Source: Bin80 sp965220365 (GTDB taxonomy: Bacteria > Bacteroidota > Rhodothermia > Rhodothermales > Bin80). From it: 64,000 bases of DNA. Below, piece after piece: positions 26,821 through 35,950 of this stretch (position 1 is its first letter; each line of letters begins with the position of its first letter). A program made the position numbers and the translations under genes. The notes beneath the pieces were generated by a model. That model was not told the DNA's origin, did not search any database, and was given only the letters and a program-made list of their open reading frames with translations. Location: assembly GCA_965220365.1 (NCBI GenBank), contig OZ244823.1:1674001-1738000 (forward strand). Direction: 5' to 3'.

Positions 26821-28221
26821 CTAATCAATTTTTCGGACCTTGATACTGCGGAAGTGAACCTCATCTCCATGATCCTGCAAAAGGATATGACCTTGCTGCC
26901 AGTGTCCGAATCCCTCCCAAATAACATATTTGCTTCTAGCTATCAGGGCATCAAAGACGGGAGTTCCACGCTCATACTCCACGACTTTACGATCATTGAG
27001 CCAATGCTCTACATGTGCACCCTTGAATTTGGATTGCGTCATTCGACTTCCGGTAACAGTATCATCTACTCGTGTCCCGGTCACAACAATGCGGGCCCGA
27101 TTCCATTGACCGGGTTTGTGAACGGTTTTTCCCTCATGTGCTGGAATCAGGTCGTAAAGGGATCCCAGAGTTCGGTTACCAGCAGCCCCCTGCGTGGCAT
27201 CAGGGTGGCGCTCATCATCGAGGAGCTGGTACTCCAGGCCGATGGCAGAAGCATCACTACCATACGATTCGGTGATATAGTATTTGATACCGCTGTTTGC
27301 TCCTTCGGCAAGCTTAAAATCCAAGCTGAACTCAAAGGTGGAGTATTCATCAACGGTCACGATATCTCCTCCGTAAGCTGCCTCAGCTCCCCCAGAGGCC
27401 TCAACCGTCAGGACGCCGTCCTGAACTTTCCAGCCTTTCTCTGGGAAAGTTTCCTTACCTGCCCCTCGCCAACCATCTGTAGTCTTGCCATCAAATAACA
27501 GAGAAAATCCCTGTGCGATCTCCTGTTCACTGAGTGAATTAGGCACGAGGTTCACCACGTAATTGCTTGTCCAGTCACGAGGTGTGACGTTTTCATCCAT
27601 AATTCTGATATTTCGCCAGCGTACATTACGTCCAGACAGTTCTGATCGGTCGACACTGTGTACCTGCAGTGCGATAAAGCCCGAAGCAGTCATGTTATCA
27701 TAGAGTGCAGCACAGGCCACATCGTTCACCCATGTTCGGATGGAGGGGCCGATTGCTTCGATATAGTAATGATTCCATCCCTGTGGATTAAAAGCTCCAC
27801 GGCAGTCTTCATTTGCTGAAAGAGGATATAACCAGCCCCTTCGGGCCTCGTCATAGATACCTCCACTCCAGGCTCGGGGACTAGGATCAATTTCTACTTG
27901 GTATCCATGAACCCGGCCGTTCAAATAATCCTCTTTGGATTCGCTCCGAATTTGAATACCGGAATTGATCTCAGGGTCAACCCATACTTCGACACTGAGC
28001 GCGAAATCACCGTAGGACTGCTTGGTAGCTAGAAATGTATTAGGGGTGTTTTCGGAAGTCGTTCCGGTAACTTCGCCATTGGAGGCTACATAGGTCGCTT
28101 CGCCTCCGAGTTTTTCCCATCCAGAAAGATCGTCTCCATCAACAAGTGAGGTCCATGTCTGCGCATGACCAGTTGATACGACACAAAAAGTGACTAATGA
28201 GAGTGTGAGTATACGTAGCAT
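26821..28221 (-). CDS. Exported protein with two DUF1080 domains
   Basis: 466 aa from ATG 28221 (MLRILTLSLVTFCVVSTGHA signal peptide); an upstream in-frame ATG at 28272 would only lengthen the signal. The first DUF1080 domain begins WTSLVDGDDLSGWEKLGGEA and has INSGIQIRSE; the second begins FSLLFDGKTTDGWRG and has EGANSGIKYYI. DUF1080 (3-keto-disaccharide hydrolase/LamG-like jellyroll) proteins are abundant in carbohydrate-using Bacteroidota and Planctomycetota and act outside the inner membrane. The tandem pair in one chain is a known arrangement. It is divergent from the Nif3-like gene. Confidence 0.87.
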   Translation of the reverse strand: MLRILTLSLVTFCVVSTGHAQTWTSLVDGDDLSGWEKLGGEATYVASNGEVTGTTSENTPNTFLATKQSYGDFALSVEVWVDPEINSGIQIRSESKEDYLNGRVHGYQVEIDPSPRAWSGGIYDEARRGWLYPLSANEDCRGAFNPQGWNHYYIEAIGPSIRTWVNDVACAALYDNMTASGFIALQVHSVDRSELSGRNVRWRNIRIMDENVTPRDWTSNYVVNLVPNSLSEQEIAQGFSLLFDGKTTDGWRGAGKETFPEKGWKVQDGVLTVEASGGAEAAYGGDIVTVDEYSTFEFSLDFKLAEGANSGIKYYITESYGSDASAIGLEYQLLDDERHPDATQGAAGNRTLGSLYDLIPAHEGKTVHKPGQWNRARIVVTGTRVDDTVTGSRMTQSKFKGAHVEHWLNDRKVVEYERGTPVFDALIARSKYVIWEGFGHWQQGHILLQDHGDEVHFRSIKVRKID

Positions 28222-28322
28222 GATAGAGAGAGCATGTGAGTTGTAAGTATAAGATAGGGAACAGAGCTTCATAGGATTGATGTTTTGTATCTTTAGCCGT
28301 AGGTAAGAAAAGAAAAATCGAT

Positions 28323-29177
28323 ATGATTACGAGGAGAGATTTTTTAGCTCAGTCAGGAGGGGGGATCATTATGGCAGGTCTCCCCAAAAAAGTACCAACC
28401 ATTCAGGATGCGATCAATTTGATCATGGCTGAAATCCCGGGAGCACCGTGGGATTCAACCGTAGATACGATCAAATCGGGAGATCCATCCCAGCCGCTGC
28501 GCGGCGTTATTACTACTTTTCTGGCGACGCATCAAACGATTGATTATGCGGCGCGGCATGGTGTGAATCTGATCATCACGCATGAGCCTACATACTATAA
28601 CCATCTGGATGAGACGGATTGGCTTGAGAAAAATTCGGTGTATCAAAAAAAGCGAAAGACTCTGGAAGATCATGGGATTGTAGTGTGGCGATTTCATGAT
28701 TACTGGCATGCATACAAGCCGGATGGCATTGCTACGGGTGTCCTGAAACTGCTCGGCTGGGAGGCATACGCGGAGGCGGAGCAACCTCAATTGTGTCGAA
28801 TTCCTCCTATATCACTGGCGGAACTGTCCCAATTTATGAAGGCAAGGTTCGGTGCGAAGCGGATTCGCGTAATGGGCAATGCGGGGATGTCATGCAGTAG
28901 GGTAGGGCTACTGGTCGGAGCCGTGAGCGGAAGACGACAGATTGAGGTGCTTTCTGAAGTGGATGTCCTTGTGGTCGGAGAAGTGCGGGAATGGGAAACA
29001 ACAGAGTATGTCCGTGATGCGAATTGGCAGGGGGATCAGGAGAAGGGGCTGATTGTGATTGGGCATGCACTCAGTGAAGAGCCGGGGATGTCGTGGCTGG
29101 CTGAGTGGCTGGAACCAAGACTGCCCAATACAATCGTGGTGCATCAGCCTAGTGGTGATCCGTTTTATTTCATTTAG
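28323..29177 (+). CDS. Nif3-like dinuclear metal-centre protein with Tat-like signal
   Basis: A protein of 284 aa. The N-terminus MITRRDFLAQSGGGIIMAG has the RRDFL Tat motif. Nif3 features follow: TIQDAINLIMAEIPG, GVITTFLATHQTIDYAARHG, LIITHEPTYYNHLDETDW (metal-binding His), GNAGMSCSRVGLLVGAVSG, VDVLVVGEVREWE and the late LIVIGHALSEEPGM with VVHQPSGDPF. Nif3/GTP-cyclohydrolase-like proteins are normally cytosolic, so a Tat signal is odd and suggests a periplasmic metallohydrolase. Its divergent neighbour is the exported DUF1080 protein. Function uncertain. Confidence 0.8.
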   Translation: MITRRDFLAQSGGGIIMAGLPKKVPTIQDAINLIMAEIPGAPWDSTVDTIKSGDPSQPLRGVITTFLATHQTIDYAARHGVNLIITHEPTYYNHLDETDWLEKNSVYQKKRKTLEDHGIVVWRFHDYWHAYKPDGIATGVLKLLGWEAYAEAEQPQLCRIPPISLAELSQFMKARFGAKRIRVMGNAGMSCSRVGLLVGAVSGRRQIEVLSEVDVLVVGEVREWETTEYVRDANWQGDQEKGLIVIGHALSEEPGMSWLAEWLEPRLPNTIVVHQPSGDPFYFI

Positions 29178-29459
29178 CTAGGGAGAATACGAGGCAGATA
29201 TTATGATGGGCTCGTGTTCATATCTACTCAAAACTCGGGTTTTAATTTGTATTTCGTGGTTGTGCTATTGTTATTTCATACGCTCTAATTTCGCCTAAAT
29301 CGCAAAAGATCGTGTATGAATGTGCTAAGCGCGGCGAGAATTGAACTGAAATTTGAATATTTACGGGAAACTCAAAAAAAACACAGAATTTTTTGGAGAT
29401 ATGATTCTATTGTTTGTATACTTGGGGCGCTTGATGTCCATAACCAAAATTTTTCAAAC

Positions 29460-29723
29460 ATGAAAACTCTTAAAATGTCTTTATCCTTGATGTGCCTACT
29501 AATGACGGCTTTGCTGCTTGTACTTGTGGGAAGCCACACACATCAAACAAGTCAGGCTGCTTCTCTTGAAGGTTGTATCGCATGCATAGTATGTGAGGGG
29601 AGGGATGGCCATAAGATGGCTTGTTGCATGGGACTCTCGGAGTGTGGAGATATGGGAGAAAGCTACTCGTGTGATGGTTTTGTTTTCAACTGTGACGGCG
29701 ATATACTCGACGAGCCCGACTGA
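29460..29723 (+). CDS. Small secreted Cys-rich peptide 1 (locus B)
   Basis: 87 aa from ATG 29460 (a longer frame to 29316 lacks a signal). The signal peptide MKTLKMSLSLMCLLMTALLL and VLVGSHTHQTSQA is followed by a mature part of about 50 residues with nine Cys: EGCIACIVCEGRDG, KMACCMGLSECGDMG and SYSCDGFVFNC. It shares C-D-G-x-V-x2-C with peptide 2 and is acidic at the end (DGDILDEPD). Followed by peptide 2, a beta-propeller lipoprotein and a thioredoxin-like protein on the same strand. No named family is claimed. Confidence 0.65.
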   Translation: MKTLKMSLSLMCLLMTALLLVLVGSHTHQTSQAASLEGCIACIVCEGRDGHKMACCMGLSECGDMGESYSCDGFVFNCDGDILDEPD

Positions 29724-29761
29724 TAGATCTCACTAGACTCATCAATCATAATCATTTCCAA

Positions 29762-30024
29762 ATGAATATGTACTTAGCAAAAAAACTCTATTGTCTTTGT
29801 GTGTTGCTGCTGTCATCACATCTTTTATCCTGCTTCGCTCTACTGATGTTGCTAGTGCTGAGGGAGCTCCGTGCATGGTTGGTGTTGAGTGCCCCTGTGG
29901 AGGTATGACCACATGTTCAGGCGATTCTTGTTACGGCAATGTAGAATTGGGTGCTGTCATATGTGATGGGAAGGTTAGTTTTTGCCGCATGTGTAGGCGC
30001 CCCCCTAGGCCCATAATCGCATAG
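29762..30024 (+). CDS. Small secreted Cys-rich peptide 2 (locus B), frame broken or shifted at an A7 run
   Basis: The Cys-rich frame (29791-30024, opening at a TTG) reads LSLCVAAVITSFILLRSTDV, then GAPCMVGVECPCGGM, TTCSGDSCYGN, VICDGKVSFCRMC. Its natural signal-peptide start, ATG 29762 (MNMYLAKK), is in another frame. The two join exactly if the ribosome slips -1 on the A7 run at 29779-29785 (GCA AAA AAA CTC re-read to ACT CTA TTG), giving MNMYLAKKTLLSLCVAAV. Options are programmed slippage, a phase-variable tract, a true one-base deletion, or initiation at TTG 29791. Mature region: eight Cys. Confidence 0.55.
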
Positions 30025-30061
30025 GATCAGCCTGCGAATTCAAACTAATCATTTGTTCTAA

Positions 30062-31120
30062 ATGCAAGGCTACTCGCTATTTCGGACACTGATGACAGCG
30101 GTTGGTTTTGCGGCTGTTCTGGCCTGTTCCTCTGGATGTTCTGCTGAGCGTGGAAGCGTGCAAGAGACCCCGCTGTTAGCAACCGACTTTGTGGAGGCTG
30201 TGGGGCAGGACTATTTCATGGAGCATGTTTGGACAATGCAGAAGGCTGGAGATATTTTCTACCTGAGCGGGGATGGTTATCCCTATATTTTTGCACTGGA
30301 CGATGATCTAGAAATAATTCGTACCATAGGTAATGGTGGAAAGGGCCCAGGTGAGTTTTCTGACTGGCCAAATAGTTTTTATGTGACCGAGGATAGAATT
30401 TATGGTTACAATGCCGGGTCTAACCAAATTCATGTTTTTTCACTTGAAGGAGAGCATCTGTACTCTGTTCGTTTGGATCCAAAATATAAAATTTGGTACC
30501 ATGGGCTGTCGGTAGATAAGGAGGGACATGTGTATGTTGCTCCGATGTTGCCACAAGATCCACACGCACTGACGAAACTGGATTCTTTAGGCACGGTCTC
30601 TAAGACCTTTGGAGAGCTTCTTGAGACTTCGTACTCTGAAATGTTGAATCGCCAACTAAATGCTCGGCTCGCCACTTTAGTTAACAGGGAATATCTGTTA
30701 ACGGTAGGTCTTGCTGTTCCATTGGTTGAAAAGTTTTCGCTTGATGGCGAATTGATTCAATCTTCAGATTTATCAGACGTGCCGTACTTCTCTGAAAGGA
30801 TGGAGGAGGCAAAGGATCATTATTCACCAAACCTTGATGGTCCGGTACCCACAGTTACTCTTGTTCGCTGTATTGCTGCAACCAGTACAAGAATGTACAT
30901 AATGCCGATTCAGGCTTATCCTGACAATAGTGGAGCACGTGTGAATAGGCTTTTGGAACTGGATTTAGAATCGTTGGAGCTTTTGCGTACTTACAGCTTG
31001 TTCGATCATCTTGGAGAACCGCTACGCTGGGTTACCTCACTTGAGTTTGTATCTGAGAAGGAATTGATACTATTCCATCATACAGACGGGATATTTTATC
31101 GATATACGTTGCCAGACTAG
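30062..31120 (+). CDS. 6-bladed beta-propeller lipoprotein (locus B)
   Basis: A protein of 352 aa. Lipoprotein signal: MQGYSLFRTLMTAVGFAAVL with LACSSGC, acylation at one of the Cys near residues 22-26. Propeller blades: GDIFYLSGDGYPYIFALDDD, GNGGKGPGEFSDWPNSFYV, IYGYNAGSNQIHVFSLEGEH, LSVDKEGHVYVAP, LIQSSDLSDVPYFSERMEE, MYIMPIQAYP. Same family as 18360-19451. Begins 37 bp after peptide 2 and ends 71 bp before the thioredoxin-like gene, so all four genes probably form one transcript. Possible roles are recognition or maturation of the peptides; this is inference. Confidence 0.82.
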   Translation: MQGYSLFRTLMTAVGFAAVLACSSGCSAERGSVQETPLLATDFVEAVGQDYFMEHVWTMQKAGDIFYLSGDGYPYIFALDDDLEIIRTIGNGGKGPGEFSDWPNSFYVTEDRIYGYNAGSNQIHVFSLEGEHLYSVRLDPKYKIWYHGLSVDKEGHVYVAPMLPQDPHALTKLDSLGTVSKTFGELLETSYSEMLNRQLNARLATLVNREYLLTVGLAVPLVEKFSLDGELIQSSDLSDVPYFSERMEEAKDHYSPNLDGPVPTVTLVRCIAATSTRMYIMPIQAYPDNSGARVNRLLELDLESLELLRTYSLFDHLGEPLRWVTSLEFVSEKELILFHHTDGIFYRYTLPD

Positions 31121-31191
31121 TTCCCTCAGTAGTTCAATAAGGGAAGATATGGACTCGCTGTGTTTGTATTGGTTGCTTGAGAAATAAAGTT

Positions 31192-31722
31192 ATGAGCAGG
31201 TCACGGGATAAGCTACATGTTGTCTTGTTGTCAGTCTTTCTCTGTCTTTGTACAGCGTTTATTGTCTTCATATTAGTTCGAGAAGACAACACTGAACGAG
31301 AAGTTGTGCAAAACAAAATGAGTGAGGCGGGTGACAGGCGAATGGAGTTAATCGCTGAAACACTAGAGGGAACACACGTTGATGTCAACGATGATGCGGC
31401 CTTTCTTGTCGTATACACGGATCGAGACTGTGGGACATGTCTCAATGAGATGATTAATCTAGTTGAGCGAATTGCTGCAGAATTTGAATTATCTATTTTT
31501 GTCATGAACCGATCCGGCGAAGGACAATTCCCGATGGATGACTTAGTACATTTAGATAACACGATAGAGCCAGAATCGAAGCTTAGAAATGTTCCGACCC
31601 CCGTTTTAGTGTACTTGGATCATACCAAAGAAATAAAGGCATCGTTTATTAGCACCTTATCTGACGACCGAAATCGGGAGACAGCCTTTTTAGATATAGT
31701 TCGCAAATTGACATCTGGATAA
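31192..31722 (+). CDS. Membrane-anchored thioredoxin-like protein
   Basis: 176 aa from ATG 31192 (MSRSRDKLHVVLLSVFLCLC). One N-terminal membrane segment (VVLLSVFLCLCTAFIVFILV), then AAFLVVYTDRDCGTCLNEMI with a CxxC (CGTC) at the position of a thioredoxin active site, and RNVPTPVLVYLD carrying the cis-Pro. The thioredoxin-like domain therefore faces the periplasm. It lies downstream of two Cys-rich secreted peptides and a propeller lipoprotein. A role in folding or oxidising/reducing those peptides is attractive but inferred. Confidence 0.65.
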   Translation: MSRSRDKLHVVLLSVFLCLCTAFIVFILVREDNTEREVVQNKMSEAGDRRMELIAETLEGTHVDVNDDAAFLVVYTDRDCGTCLNEMINLVERIAAEFELSIFVMNRSGEGQFPMDDLVHLDNTIEPESKLRNVPTPVLVYLDHTKEIKASFISTLSDDRNRETAFLDIVRKLTSG

Positions 31723-32021
31723 GAAGCTCTTTCGGAAGAATATCCATATACATCTCATTCTGAACGGTCATATTTCCAGTGGAACGTCTGAATCCGTCGC
31801 TTTGTCACATTGACTATACCGTACACGAGAGAGAACCCAGCCAAACAATTAGAGCGTTGGACACCGTACTCCCTATTGCAGCGAGTAGAGTAATGTATTG
31901 GTTTGCTACACGGTCAAACAAAAAAGATGAATTCCAGAACATAGGCCCAAAGTCTAGACAGACATATTCAATCTGGGTACTGAAACATTATTAGACATGA
32001 GTCACAGAAGGATTATTTAAG
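31723..32021. other. Intergenic, nothing recognised
   Basis: A 299-bp gap after the thioredoxin-like gene. A 71-codon frame at 31779-31994 shows no coding features. Probably contains the promoter of the TolB-like gene. Confidence 0.35.
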
Positions 32022-33659
32022 GTGATGAAAATGGACCGACAAGAGGTGGAGAAGATGCGAGTCGTAAGATATCTGCACATTCCGACTATGTGTCCCACTT
32101 ACACCGAATTGAGATCTCACCTCCGGTGGATTGCTATCTCATTTCGAGCGGATTGGGTATCCCGCTTGACCGGAATAAGCACCTTCGCTCCAGTTACATT
32201 TTTTCTTTTGATGTCTTGTACAGCACCCGTCTCAACAGGGATTTTTGACGGACTTACCGACGTTGGAAATCCTTCTCTGAAGGGGAGTCTAACCTTTGAC
32301 CGTAATACGGAGGCGTATACGGTCACTGGTGGTGGTGCGGATATTTACGGGACCCGTGACGAGTTCTTTTTTGCCTGGAAAGAGGTGACGGGAGACCTTG
32401 TCCTGAAAGCGGATGTGGAATTCACAGACACGACAGGTCATCAGTATCGCAAGGCAGGATGGATGGTTCGTGAGAATCTGGATGCAGACGCTGCTTATGT
32501 GGATGCCCTGATCCATGCGGATGGACTCATTGCCTTGCAGTGGCGTTCGGAGCAAGGAGGAGAAACCTACGAAGTCACAACACCAGTTTCTGCTCCGGCT
32601 ACACTCCGCCTTGAGCGCACAGAAAACTTGTTCACACTCTATCTGGATAGACCCTTACAGAGGACTGTCGTTGTAGCTAATATCACGGCAGAATTACCGC
32701 AAACCGCGTATGCAGGGCTAGTGGTTTGCGCTCATGATTCCACTGCCCAGACAACTGCCCGTTTCAAGAATGTTTATTTGGAGGAGAACGAAGTGGTTGG
32801 TGAGCGAATTGTAGAAAGCACACTCGAAATCATTGATAGTCAGACTGGTGAGCGCCAGATTGTTCGCCAGGCGGAGGAGCATTTTGAAGCCCCGAACTGG
32901 TCGCCGGATTCACTCACACTACTCTACAATAGCGCAGGGCGCCTATATCATATGCCCCCCACCGGCGGAGAGCCCCAAATGCTTGAGACCCAGTTTGCTG
33001 ATCGGTGTAACAATGATCATGGGTATTCCCCTGACGGGACAGAAATTGCACTCAGCCACAACACGTCGGATCAGGGGTCTCTGATCTACATCATGCCTTC
33101 CACAGGTGGGCTACCTCGGTTGGTTACTGAATTAGGGCCATCCTATTGGCACGGTTGGTCACCCGATGGACAGAAGCTTGTTTATTGTGCACCAAGGAAT
33201 GGCAATTTTGATGTATATGTGATTGGGCGGGATGGGGGCGAGGAAGTACGGCTGACAGATGCCGAAGGCCTTGATGACGGGCCGGAATATTCACCGGATG
33301 GTCAGACGATCTATTTTAATTCCGTACGCACGGGCCAGATGAAGATCTGGCGGATGGATCCAGATGGTGGCAATCAGATGCAGGTGACCCCAGACGACGA
33401 ACACGGAGACTGGTTTGCACATCCATCTCCGGATGGCAACTGGATCGTGTTTTTATCCTACGATAAATCTGTAGAGGGGCATCCTCCGAATAAGGATGTA
33501 AAACTCCGAATCATGCCCACCGATGGTAGCGAGGACCCCAAAATCATCGCCCATTTATTCGGGGGCCAGGGAACGATAAACGTTCCCTCATGGAGTCCAG
33601 ATAGCCGTCATTTTGCTTTTGTCAGCTATCGCCTGGTTGGTCAGAGTAGTCTGGATTAG
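32022..33659 (+). CDS. TolB-like beta-propeller lipoprotein with N-terminal jellyroll domain
   Basis: Up to 545 aa. A lipobox-like FFLLMSCTAP sits at about residues 60-69, so the true start is probably downstream of 32022 (few ATGs are available). An N-terminal DUF1349-like domain follows (GGADIYGTRDEFFFAWKEVT, RKAGWMVRENLDADAAYVDA). Then come about six WD40-like PD40/TolB blades with the SPDG motif: FEAPNWSPDSLTLLYNSAG, GYSPDGTEIALSH, GWSPDGQKLVYCA, EYSPDGQTIYFNSV, PSPDGNWIVFLSY, SWSPDSRHFAFVSY. Likely periplasmic; ligand or substrate unknown. Its 3' end overlaps the converging sulfatase fragment by 38 bp. Confidence 0.78.
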   Translation: MMKMDRQEVEKMRVVRYLHIPTMCPTYTELRSHLRWIAISFRADWVSRLTGISTFAPVTFFLLMSCTAPVSTGIFDGLTDVGNPSLKGSLTFDRNTEAYTVTGGGADIYGTRDEFFFAWKEVTGDLVLKADVEFTDTTGHQYRKAGWMVRENLDADAAYVDALIHADGLIALQWRSEQGGETYEVTTPVSAPATLRLERTENLFTLYLDRPLQRTVVVANITAELPQTAYAGLVVCAHDSTAQTTARFKNVYLEENEVVGERIVESTLEIIDSQTGERQIVRQAEEHFEAPNWSPDSLTLLYNSAGRLYHMPPTGGEPQMLETQFADRCNNDHGYSPDGTEIALSHNTSDQGSLIYIMPSTGGLPRLVTELGPSYWHGWSPDGQKLVYCAPRNGNFDVYVIGRDGGEEVRLTDAEGLDDGPEYSPDGQTIYFNSVRTGQMKIWRMDPDGGNQMQVTPDDEHGDWFAHPSPDGNWIVFLSYDKSVEGHPPNKDVKLRIMPTDGSEDPKIIAHLFGGQGTINVPSWSPDSRHFAFVSYRLVGQSSLD

Positions 33660-33983
33660 GGCGAGGCATCTGTGCCTCCACTGTGCTCCGCCATGTCTCC
33701 AACTGGCGCAACAGGTCCTGGGTTAAACCAGGTTCAAATTGGCTGATATCTATGGTTTCTCCCGGGTCCGATTCGAGATCATAAAGTTCGGCGGTATCGT
33801 TCTCGAACCATTCAATAACCTTATATCTCCCGGAACGCACCGCTCCAGAGGGGCGGTTGGCGGAGCCATGATAGTGGGGAAAATGCCAATACAGAATTCT
33901 TTCGGAAACTGGCGCAGTGATGAGATCTATGCCTGAACTTCCCCCCTAATTTCCCTTCCCATCGGTTGGATTAAGGTTTAAGG

Positions 33984-34009
33984 TTGCCCATTGAGTACTC
34001 AATGGGCAA
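33984..34009. promoter_or_regulatory. 26-bp perfect palindrome upstream of the IS1634 transposase
   Basis: A perfect inverted repeat centred on AGTACT; its arms are TTGCCCATTGAGT and its complement. It lies about 50 bp inside the left end and 210 bp before the transposase ATG and is retained in copy 2 (47118-47143). It could insulate the element from outside transcription or bind a protein. Present and exact; the role is inference. Confidence 0.6.
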
Positions 34010-34219
34010 TAATTTGTACCGTGGCCCTTGATATTCGGGGCATTTCACGGTTTTCCCCTTGATTTCTTCTCCCAAAACAGGCGTTTCGGGGTATTCGGCA
34101 TTGATGTTTATGTACCCATGTATTCTGAACCGTTTTTTCGAGGAATTGAACCGAGTTTTTATGTATTATCCCCAATTTATGCGTATATTAATCCAGAAAC
34201 TTACTTTACATATGTACCC

Positions 34220-35950
34220 ATGTATGTCGCCAAAATCCCCAACCGAAATTCCAATCCCACCTGGCTCATTCGAGAATCCAAACGCGTCCAGGGCAAAATC
34301 GTCAAAACCACACTCGCCAATATCTCCAAACTCCCCGTGGACGTCATTGAGGGGCTTCGGGTGCTCTTGAAGGGAGGAACCGCCGTAAACTCCATCCAAG
34401 ATGCCTTCACCATTCAAAGCAATACCCCGCACGGACACGTTGCCGCGGTCCTGGGAGTCATGCATCAACTGGATCTGCCTGCATGGATTGCCCCGAAGAA
34501 TTCCCGCTTCCGTCGACTGGTGCTCGGCATGATCGCCGCACGCGTGATCAAGCCGGCCAGCAAACTGGCCACCAGTGCCATGTTGGATGTGCGCACGGCG
34601 GCCTCCACGCTCAATGAAGAGCTTGGACTCAAATGTGTGGACGAGGAGGATCTGTATGCGGCCATGGATCAATTGGTCCAACACAAGACCGCGATGGAGT
34701 GCCGTCTCGCCAAACGGCATCTCAAGGAAGGTGGCATGGTGCTCTATGATGTCACCAGCAGCTACGTGGAAGGCCAGCAGAATGAATTTGCCGCCTATGG
34801 CTACAACCGGGACAAAAAGCGGGGCAAGCAGCAGATCGTCATTGGTCTGATGACCGATTCAGAGGGCTGCCCGGTGTCGGTGGACGTTTTCCGCGGCAAT
34901 ACCGCAGATGTAAGTACGCTCAGTGCACAGGTGAAGAAGCTTCAGCAGACCTTTGGGCTTCAACAAGTGGTGTTGGTGGGGGATCGGGGAATCCTGCAGC
35001 AAAAGCAGATTCAGGAAGAGTTGATCCCCGTGGGACTCGACTGGATCACCGCCATGAAAAAGAATGAGATTCGTGCGGTGGTGGAACAGAAACAGGTGCA
35101 GATGAGCCTGTTTGATGAACAGGATGTAATGGAACTACACAGTGATCTGTATCCAGAGGATCGGATCGTGTTATGCAGAAACCCCTTGCAGGCCGAGAAG
35201 AGCAAGCGACAGCGGGAAGAACTCCTGATCAAGACCGAGCAAGCCCTGGATGAAATTGTTGCAGCCACCAAGCGTGAGCAGTGCCGGTTAACGTGCAAAG
35301 GCAAAATTGGCGTACGCGTCGGGCGGGTAATTGGAAAATACAAGGTCAGGAAGTTCTTCACGCTGGAGATTGAGCAGGAACACTTTGCCTATGAGCGCAA
35401 TGCGGCGGCCATTGCGAAGGCAGAACGGCTTGACGGCTTGTATGCGATCCGCTCCAGTTTGAAACAGAAGCCGGAGGCGACCGAATTGGTGGCGAATTAT
35501 AAGCGTCTGTCCACGGTGGAGCAGGCCTTTCGCACGATGAAAACAATCTCGTTGCGCGTACGTCCAATTCACCATCGCAAGAAAAACCGGGTGATCGCGC
35601 ATGTGTTTTTATGCATGCTGGCCTACTATGTGGAGTATCATCTGCGCCGGAAGTTGGCCCCCATGTTGTTTACTGAGGATGATCCAGCGGGGAAAGCTGC
35701 ACAGCGCAAGAATGCCGTGGAACCGGCCAAACCCTCTCCCCGGACGAAAAAGAAAGCCCGCACCAAACGAAATCATGAAGGAGAAAAGGTCATGAGCTTT
35801 GCCGAGGTGATGGACGAACTCGCGGGGCTTTGCCGTCTGGTTGTTGTACCAAAAATCCCCGCAGATAAATCCCCGGAAGTGATCATGGTGGAGAAAATTA
35901 GTCCTACCCAACAGCGGGCACTCAAACTTCTAGGCATCAAGCCGGTGTAG
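34220..35950 (+). CDS. IS1634 family transposase, copy 1
   Basis: 576 aa from ATG 34220 (MYVAKIPNRNSNPTWLIRES); the frame is open from 34028, but MYV-type starts are usual for this group. DDE catalytic residues: Asp in VLYDVTSSYVEG, Asp in VVLVGDRGILQQ, Glu in LSTVEQAFRTMKTISLRVRP. HHRKKNRVIAHVFLCMLAYY follows, as in IS1634/IS4-superfamily enzymes. The C-terminal tail is basic (PRTKKKARTKRNHEG). It differs from copy 2 at two residues (Ser/Asn and His/Asn, near TIQSNTPH and VMHQLD). Catalyses cut-and-paste transposition, apparently into CTATGC. Confidence 0.93.
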   Translation: MYVAKIPNRNSNPTWLIRESKRVQGKIVKTTLANISKLPVDVIEGLRVLLKGGTAVNSIQDAFTIQSNTPHGHVAAVLGVMHQLDLPAWIAPKNSRFRRLVLGMIAARVIKPASKLATSAMLDVRTAASTLNEELGLKCVDEEDLYAAMDQLVQHKTAMECRLAKRHLKEGGMVLYDVTSSYVEGQQNEFAAYGYNRDKKRGKQQIVIGLMTDSEGCPVSVDVFRGNTADVSTLSAQVKKLQQTFGLQQVVLVGDRGILQQKQIQEELIPVGLDWITAMKKNEIRAVVEQKQVQMSLFDEQDVMELHSDLYPEDRIVLCRNPLQAEKSKRQREELLIKTEQALDEIVAATKREQCRLTCKGKIGVRVGRVIGKYKVRKFFTLEIEQEHFAYERNAAAIAKAERLDGLYAIRSSLKQKPEATELVANYKRLSTVEQAFRTMKTISLRVRPIHHRKKNRVIAHVFLCMLAYYVEYHLRRKLAPMLFTEDDPAGKAAQRKNAVEPAKPSPRTKKKARTKRNHEGEKVMSFAEVMDELAGLCRLVVVPKIPADKSPEVIMVEKISPTQQRALKLLGIKPV

